Assembly: GCA_026706025.1 (NCBI GenBank)
Contig: JAPOZO010000049.1
Location: 1 to 64,000 of the forward strand
Reading direction: 5' to 3'
Length of the DNA: 64,000 nucleotides
Source of the DNA: Candidatus Poribacteria bacterium
GTDB lineage: Bacteria > Poribacteria > WGA-4E > WGA-3G
The position numbers and the translations under genes are program-made. This document shows, one piece after another, positions 59,122 through 64,000 of the stretch (its first letter is position 1; each line of letters begins with the position of its first letter). The notes below the pieces were generated by a model that saw nothing but the letters and a program-made list of their open reading frames with translations, searched no databases and was not told the origin of the DNA.

Positions 59122-60148
59122 CTTGCACCCCTTTTTCGCCTGCGACCACCTCACCAATACGATAGGTAGATTCCCCAGATGCGTTCAGGGACTTTAAAGC
59201 GTCATCAACAGCATCAGGGGCAAGCACGACTACCATCCCAATCCCCATGTTGAAGACCCTATACATCTCTACCTCTTCAACATTCCCTTTTTCCTGTAAA
59301 AACGGAAAAATCGGCGGAATCTCCCATGTCCCCTTCTGAATGTCAGCGACACATCCGTCCGGCAGAATCCGTAGCACATTCCCGGGCAATCCACCGCCAG
59401 TGATATGGGCAATCCCTTTAATCTCGCAGACCTTGCGAAGTTCCAGAATAGATCTCACATAACTTTTGTGGGACACCAGCAGGGCTTCCCCAACTGTAGC
59501 AGAAAGGTCAGGGATGTAGGTATCAACATCGTAGCCACACCTATCAAATAGAATACGGCGGACCAGGGAGAAGCCGTTGGTATGTAAACCTGCCGAGCCT
59601 AACCCGATGAGTTGATCGCCAGGGGCGATCTTTTCACCCGTAATCACGTCCGCTTTCTCAACCGCGCCGACAATCGTCCCGACCAAATCGTATTCACCGA
59701 GCGTGTAAATATCTGAAAGCTCTGCGATTTCACCGCCGATTAAGGCGCAACCAATCTCTCGACATCCTGCTGCGAGACCTGTCACAATACCTTCAATCGC
59801 TGCTGGTTCTACCTTGCTGATGCCAATGTAATCCAAAAAGAAAAGCGGTTCCGCTCCCTGTACAACAATATCGTTACCACAATGTGCGACAATATCAAAA
59901 CCAACAGTGTCGTGTCGTCCTACTTTAAACGCGACCTTTAACTTTGTGCCAACACTATCCGTACTGGAAACAAGCACCGGCTCTTGATACGATTTGAGCG
60001 CAAAAAGCCCCCCGAAACTCCCAACATCGCTGAGTACCTCAGGACGGTAGGTGGTCTGGACGAGAGGTTTAAGCCGAGATATTGCCTCGGACTCTGCTTC
60101 AAACGAGACCCCGGCATTAGCGTACGTCAACTGCTTTTTATCTGCCAT
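59108..60148 (-). CDS. purM: Phosphoribosylformylglycinamidine cyclo-ligase (AIR synthase)
   Basis: ATP-dependent ring closure to aminoimidazole ribotide, step five of purine synthesis. The 346-aa protein has the PurM motifs: YANAGVSFEAESEAI at the start, VSSTDSVGTKLKVA (ATP-binding), HCGNDIVVQGAEPLFFLDYIG, LIGGEIAELSDIY, GLGSAGLHTNGFSLVR and HITGGGLPGNVLRILP. The adenosine and phosphate sites are intact. The start overlaps the end of the upstream small membrane protein by 11 nt. purF lies just beyond it, which forms a purine operon. Confidence 0.95.
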   Translation of the reverse strand: MADKKQLTYANAGVSFEAESEAISRLKPLVQTTYRPEVLSDVGSFGGLFALKSYQEPVLVSSTDSVGTKLKVAFKVGRHDTVGFDIVAHCGNDIVVQGAEPLFFLDYIGISKVEPAAIEGIVTGLAAGCREIGCALIGGEIAELSDIYTLGEYDLVGTIVGAVEKADVITGEKIAPGDQLIGLGSAGLHTNGFSLVRRILFDRCGYDVDTYIPDLSATVGEALLVSHKSYVRSILELRKVCEIKGIAHITGGGLPGNVLRILPDGCVADIQKGTWEIPPIFPFLQEKGNVEEVEMYRVFNMGIGMVVVLAPDAVDDALKSLNASGESTYRIGEVVAGEKGVQGVGS

Positions 60149-60455
60149 CTGATTTCTCTTGTTCCTTCAATAATTGTCTGCGAAGCGGAGAAACGCTTTT
60201 CCTCGGTCTTAACAAACTAATGACTAACACAACACCGCTAATACCTAAAGCAACGAGAACACCGATCTCCTGCGCTTTTTCAGGTTTTATATTCGGCTGC
60301 AACTTCTCAAGCAGTACAGGAAGCACCCAACTCAAAACCATTCCGAGAATCGCACAAATCAGCAGAGAAATAAGCGTATTGCGTCCTTGCGGTGTACCTA
60401 TCGGATTCGGTCTTTTCTGATTCCCACTCTTTTTGTTCTGCCTAAAAATCAGCAT
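60138..60455 (-). CDS. Small two-helix membrane protein between purF and purM
   Basis: About 105 aa. A basic N-terminus is followed by two hydrophobic segments (LISLLICAILGMVLSWVLPVLL and IGVLVALGISGVVLVISLL) and a short basic C-terminus. I do not recognise it. The ATG at 60455 follows GAGGAAAA and is preferred to 60488. It lies between two purine genes and overlaps purM by 11 nt, so it is probably co-transcribed. A function is not inferable. Confidence 0.7.
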   Translation of the reverse strand: MLIFRQNKKSGNQKRPNPIGTPQGRNTLISLLICAILGMVLSWVLPVLLEKLQPNIKPEKAQEIGVLVALGISGVVLVISLLRPRKSVSPLRRQLLKEQEKSDGR

Positions 60456-60505
60456 AAAAATTTTCCTCGTAGGTGCTAAGACTATCATTAAAACATTCAG
60501 TGAAT

Positions 60506-61912
60506 CTACATAATCAACGGCAGTTGTTCTGAAGATTCTTCCACAAGTGGGATGGGATATTCTCCATCAAAACAGGTGGTGCAAAAATCCTGAGATGCCT
60601 TCACCGAATTGAGCAACCCTTCAATGCTTAGATAACCGAGGCTGTCGGCGCGGATATACTTTCGTATCTCATCAATCGTGTGCGAACTCGCAATTAATTC
60701 ACCACGGGTCGGTGTGTCTACCCCGTAGAAGCACGGGAATTTATTTGGAGGCGAGGCAATTCGGAGGTGGACAGCTGTCGCACCGCCCTGCCGAACGATT
60801 TTAATAAGTTTCCTGCTATTTGTCCCACGCATAATCGAATCGTCTACGAGCACAACCCGTTTTCCGCGCAACACATCGCGTATCGGGTTCAACTTCACTT
60901 TTACCATCAGTTCTCGGATATCCTGCGTCGGGTTCATGAAAGAGCGACCAACGAAAGGGTTCCGCGACAATCCTAAATCGAAGGGAATGCCAGATTCCTC
61001 AGCGTATCCGAGCGCAGCAATCGTCGCGGAATCAGGCACCGGGATCACAACATCCGCTTTGACCGGGTGTTCGCGCGCCAGTTGCCTGCCGAACTCTCGG
61101 CGCGGGTTGTTCACACTGTGCCCGAACATTATGCTATCCGGACGTGCCAGATAGATATATTCAAAGATACACTGCGATAACTCCGACTGTCTCTTATGAA
61201 AGCGCAACGACTCTAAACCGAGATGGGCAGAGCGTATAAATACCAATTCTCCCGGTTCTACCTCGCGTATCGGTTCTGCTTCAATGACATCAAAGGCACA
61301 CGTCTCGGAAGCTAACACATACGCATCACCAAGCTTACCGAGCCACAGCGGACGGAACCCGTGCGCATCGCGAGCCCCCATCAGCGTGCTATTATCCATG
61401 CATACGAACGAGTATGCTCCCTCAACACTTCGTAGCGCATCAACGATCCTATGCTCTAAAGCCTGCTTTCGCGAATGTGCTATCAAGTGGAAAATGACTT
61501 CTGTGTCCAAACTTGTGCTGAAGATCGAACCAGCATTCTCCAAATGATTCCGAATGTGTACAGCATTGACAAGATTGCCGTTGTGCCCAAGCGCAAGCGG
61601 TCCCTGTTTGTAATTTCGGACCAGAGGTTGTGCATTCTCAAGCGTGCTTGCCCCCGCCGTCGAATAGCGGTTGTGCCCAATAGCGATATGACCCTCCAGG
61701 TTCGCTAAAGTCTCAGCAGTAAACACAGAGTGAACCAGACCCATGCCGTGGTGATACGTAAATTTCTCGCCATTTGATGCGACAATGCCGCTGCTCTCTT
61801 GCCCTCGATGCTGAAGGGCACGTAACCCCAGATAGGTCAACTCTACGGCTCTCGGATGGCCGAAAACACCGAAGACACCGCACTCGTCCTTCGGCTTATC
61901 ATCATACTGCAT
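60506..61912 (-). CDS. purF: Amidophosphoribosyltransferase
   Basis: First committed step of purine synthesis: PRPP plus glutamine gives phosphoribosylamine. About 468 aa. The catalytic Cys lies in KDECGVFGVFGHP, exposed after removal of a short propeptide; starting at 61912 places it at residue 11, as in Bacillus-type PurF. The glutaminase domain also shows ALQHRGQESSG and HNRYSTAG. The PRPP-binding motif is VVLVDDSIMRGTNSRK. Two C-terminal cysteines (QDFCTTCFDGEYP) and Cys 2-3 residues further suggest the [4Fe-4S] type. A start at 61936 would lengthen the propeptide. Confidence 0.95.
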   Translation of the reverse strand: MQYDDKPKDECGVFGVFGHPRAVELTYLGLRALQHRGQESSGIVASNGEKFTYHHGMGLVHSVFTAETLANLEGHIAIGHNRYSTAGASTLENAQPLVRNYKQGPLALGHNGNLVNAVHIRNHLENAGSIFSTSLDTEVIFHLIAHSRKQALEHRIVDALRSVEGAYSFVCMDNSTLMGARDAHGFRPLWLGKLGDAYVLASETCAFDVIEAEPIREVEPGELVFIRSAHLGLESLRFHKRQSELSQCIFEYIYLARPDSIMFGHSVNNPRREFGRQLAREHPVKADVVIPVPDSATIAALGYAEESGIPFDLGLSRNPFVGRSFMNPTQDIRELMVKVKLNPIRDVLRGKRVVLVDDSIMRGTNSRKLIKIVRQGGATAVHLRIASPPNKFPCFYGVDTPTRGELIASSHTIDEIRKYIRADSLGYLSIEGLLNSVKASQDFCTTCFDGEYPIPLVEESSEQLPLIM

Positions 61913-62031
61913 TTTGATGGTTAAACCCTCCAGCATGCGCTCTTAAATTTTCGCAATTCTTCATTGAAGGAAGCCTTTCGCAAATTTACGCTTGCTCTGC
62001 GCTCGCCTCAGTCCTTTCCACGTCTGCTAAT

Positions 62032-62574
62032 CTATACCATAAGCGCAACATCGCGCTCCGATACGGACAGCTCTAACCTATACCCCACTATCGCACCGAT
62101 AGGGACAGCAAGGATATACCAAATTTCGACCGGTAAACCTACGGACACCCACCCGCGCATCGGTAACGAAATGATATACGCGAGCGTCTTAAGCACAGGG
62201 ATTAGCAACGCCAAGATCAAGTTTGGCTTGCCAAATATCTCCCACGGCACGTTAAGAAGGGCAAGCAAGCCAACAACAGCAGGTGGACCCAAAAACGCAC
62301 CTGAGCAAAGCGATTTCAGCGGAATATCAACACCGAACTTTTGACTCACAAAGCGCATCCCTACGCCCGCTCCTATAATTACGACACCATACGTGATAAC
62401 CAGTGAGATGAGGAGAAATAAACCTACCCAGAAACCGTGATTGATTCGATCTCCAAGTAGCACCTGCCAAATAAAACTCTCAAAGACAAACAGGCAAACC
62501 CAACCGCCTACCAGTCCAATGATACCCCCAGTAGCAATCTGCCCAAGGGTCAACGTAACACTATTCGTTTTCAT
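62032..62574 (-). CDS. Hypothetical polytopic membrane protein
   Basis: A 180-aa protein with about five hydrophobic segments, including GGIIGLVGGWVCLFVFESFIW, VGLFLLISLVITYGVVIIGAGVG and LILALLIPVLKTLAYII. The start at 62574 has GGCGGAAG just upstream, with only a short spacer. I do not recognise a family. It lies 95 bp upstream of purF on the same strand and may be the first gene of the run, though no link to purine synthesis is evident. Confidence 0.65.
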   Translation of the reverse strand: MKTNSVTLTLGQIATGGIIGLVGGWVCLFVFESFIWQVLLGDRINHGFWVGLFLLISLVITYGVVIIGAGVGMRFVSQKFGVDIPLKSLCSGAFLGPPAVVGLLALLNVPWEIFGKPNLILALLIPVLKTLAYIISLPMRGWVSVGLPVEIWYILAVPIGAIVGYRLELSVSERDVALMV

Positions 62575-62771
62575 ATCTTCCGCCCAATTCTCTCTTAAAT
62601 GTATTAATTCTATTGTATCACGTTGCAACATTATTGTCAAAATTATCTTTTTTCAGAATTGGTTTGACACAATTTAGATTTTGCATTAAACTGTTGCCAC
62701 AAAATGCAGTTCTTATGTTCAATTACGCAGCGTGAGCGGCGGCTTTAGTGCCGTTTCTAAAGGAGGCTCTC

Positions 62772-63419
62772 ATGTCGAAAATCCTTGTACTGTCAGGTGA
62801 AAACCACCGTTTTAATGCAAGTGCCAGCGTCATCCACGATTTTCTTTCCGAAGATGCTGACATCTCAGCAACGTTAGCCGATGATAAAGGGATCTTAGCA
62901 TCATCCGAGTTACAGACCTATGATGCGTGTGTCTTTGGCACCGGCTTCACGCGCACAGAACGCCAAGAAGACGGATCTGTCGCACGTGTGTCCGATTTAA
63001 CCCCAGATGAAGAAGACGGTTTATTCGGATTTGTAAGTGAAGGCAAAGGATTAGTCGGTATTCACGGGACCGCATGGTGGATCGGCGGTCGCGCTATGGA
63101 TCTTATCGGGGGGGCTTCCAATTGGCATCCACCCGGCTCAACCTTTACTGTCCATATTGAGGATGACGCGCATCCAACGACCCAAGGCGTTGAAGATTTT
63201 GATGTGGAAGATGAGATTTATATCTCTGCACACGACCCGCATATTCATGTCTTGGCATCCGCTGAGTGGTTCGGCAAGGCGCATCCTATGGCGTGGGTAA
63301 AGCCCTACGGTTCCGGACGCGTCTTCTACACGACTTTAGGACATGGACCAGGCACCTTCGAGCGCGCGGGTATGCAGAAATTCCTCACGCAAGGCGTGAA
63401 ATGGGCAGCCGCATCCTAA
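62772..63419 (+). CDS. ThuA-like domain protein
   Basis: A 215-aa soluble protein with the glutamine-amidotransferase-like fold of the ThuA family. It shows KILVLSGENHRFNASASVIHDFLS, the LVGIHGTAWWIGGRAMDLIGG segment with the family GxHG, then HDPHIHVLASAEW and KPYGSGRVFYTTLGHGP. ThuA proteins are linked to trehalose and other sugar use, though their catalytic role is not well defined. AAAGGAGG precedes the ATG at 62772. It is followed by a mandelate racemase-like gene, so a sugar-acid pathway is plausible. Confidence 0.88.
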   Translation: MSKILVLSGENHRFNASASVIHDFLSEDADISATLADDKGILASSELQTYDACVFGTGFTRTERQEDGSVARVSDLTPDEEDGLFGFVSEGKGLVGIHGTAWWIGGRAMDLIGGASNWHPPGSTFTVHIEDDAHPTTQGVEDFDVEDEIYISAHDPHIHVLASAEWFGKAHPMAWVKPYGSGRVFYTTLGHGPGTFERAGMQKFLTQGVKWAAAS

Positions 63420-63433
63420 CGAACATTCTGTGA

Positions 63434-63455
63434 GGCGAGGCATAAATGCCTCGCC
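63434..63455. repeat. 9-bp hairpin GGCGAGGCA/TGCCTCGCC
   Basis: A perfect stem (63434-63442 and 63447-63455) with loop TAAA lies between the ThuA-like gene and the next. It resembles other dispersed GC hairpins in the window. Confidence 0.5.
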
Positions 63456-63478
63456 ACGCCACATTATCGCATACACAC

Positions 63479-64000
63479 ATGCAGACACTAAAAATCACAG
63501 ACATAGAGACCGAAGTCGTTCAGGTAAACCACCGCGGCAATTGGCTCTTCGTCAAGGTCCACGCTGATAACGGCACAATGGGGGTCGGCGAGGCTTCCCA
63601 CGGTAAAGATGATAACAGCGTTCGACATATTATTGATACCCTCAAACCCGCGCTCGTCGGATGGAACCCGTTTCAACTGGAGGCATTCCGCCAACGTTTC
63701 TACCGAGACACTGAAAGCCATACCTATCATACCGCACTCAGCGGAATTGAGCAGGCGATGTTCGATCTCGCTGGCAAGGCATTAGACGTACCAAGCTATC
63801 AACTGTTAGGTGGCAAGTGCCGAGAAAAGATTCGTCTCTACGCGAATATCAACCGCGCAACCGTGGATCGCAGCCCTTCCGGATTCGCTAACAATGCCGA
63901 GCACGCCGTTGCTGAAGGTTTTACCGCCATAAAATGCGCACCTTTTGACGATGTTTCAGTCGCTAATATTTCGCGCGGGAGTCTAACACCCGCTATCTGT
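63479..64000 (+). CDS. Mandelate racemase/muconate lactonizing enzyme family protein (cut by window end)
   Basis: An open frame runs from ATG 63479 to the window end, 174 codons with no stop, so the C-terminal half is not seen. The sequence has the enolase-superfamily N-terminal capping domain (KITDIETEVVQVNHRGNWLFVKVHADNG), then SGIEQAMFDLAGKALDVPSYQLLGGK and LYANINRA. Toward the end, EGFTAIKCAPFDD carries the first Lys of the usual KxK-type acid-base site. Such proteins are often sugar-acid dehydratases (for example galactonate dehydratase-like). The start lacks a strong site. The metal-ligand residues lie outside the window. Confidence 0.85.
   Translation, partial: MQTLKITDIETEVVQVNHRGNWLFVKVHADNGTMGVGEASHGKDDNSVRHIIDTLKPALVGWNPFQLEAFRQRFYRDTESHTYHTALSGIEQAMFDLAGKALDVPSYQLLGGKCREKIRLYANINRATVDRSPSGFANNAEHAVAEGFTAIKCAPFDDVSVANISRGSLTPAIC

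Overview
The window is a bacterial chromosome segment of moderate GC with dense genes on both strands. The gene content points to an uncultured, sponge-associated type of bacterium, most like Candidatus Poribacteria. It has two phytanoyl-CoA dioxygenase-like proteins, four Gfo/Idh/MocA oxidoreductases, a DUF1080 protein, a ThuA-like protein, a mandelate racemase-like protein, a sulfatase, an FGE-like protein, a DUF5069 protein and a DUF6785-type membrane protein. TonB, two TonB-dependent receptors and a DUF5916 barrel protein imply a Gram-negative envelope. The lineage call is an inference from gene families; Latescibacterota- or Planctomycetes-like lineages are alternatives.

Layout. 1-7.6 kb: an unknown coiled-coil membrane protein, a TolB-like propeller, ribokinase, a 995-aa TPR protein, a biotin ligase and a DUF523 protein. 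7.8-12 kb, minus strand: trpD, a possible 17-aa leader ORF, trpC, and a polytopic DUF6785 protein. 12-16 kb: a dioxygenase, a multihaem cytochrome, a DUF1080 gene and a Gfo/Idh/MocA gene. 16-29 kb is a long minus-strand block: DUF5069, ftsB-like, eno, ccmB, ccmA, a 2-oxoacid:ferredoxin oxidoreductase pair, and a ccmE-ccmF-ccmH-ccmI-like operon that runs into a carboxypeptidase-regulatory-domain protein and two HEAT-repeat proteins. 29-33.8 kb, plus strand: a DHDPS-family aldolase and three Gfo/Idh/MocA genes. 34-39.5 kb: a VWA membrane protein, a Uma2 protein, a sulfatase and a MoxR ATPase, with argG convergent. 41-44.2 kb: an isolated 1006-aa protein of unknown function with a five-cysteine cluster, followed by an AT-rich, repeat-filled stretch. 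44.7-48.4 kb: a propeller protein, a lipoate-ligase-like protein, an FGE-like protein whose start looks damaged, and a second dioxygenase. 48.5-55.3 kb: two TonB-dependent receptors and a CBM9/DUF5916 protein. 55.6-57 kb: a solitary tnpB element sitting against the tonB promoter. 57-58.4 kb: tonB and a truncated copy of its 5' end. 58.4-62.6 kb, minus strand: a FliG-like gene, purM, a small membrane protein, purF and a second membrane protein. The right end holds a ThuA-like gene and a cut-off mandelate racemase-like gene.

Working together. The ccm genes, the multihaem cytochrome and the oxidoreductase pair indicate c-type cytochrome and ferredoxin redox metabolism. CcmE has the CXXXY form of its haem-binding motif. 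The many sugar-type oxidoreductases, the aldolase, the sulfatase and the TonB import genes suggest use of sulfated or modified carbohydrates.

Points that stand out. (1) A 12-T run followed by an exact 29-nt Illumina P5 sequence lies in frame inside the DUF1080 gene, almost certainly an artefact. (2) Several dispersed repeat families include one that folds like a cloverleaf with compensatory stem changes, and one hairpin element inserted into two other repeat families. (3) A 13-bp direct repeat flanks the tnpB element, and its left copy supplies the -35 box of the tonB promoter. (4) The 1006-aa orphan protein and its surroundings are the best candidate here for an undescribed system. I saw no tRNA, rRNA or CRISPR array.
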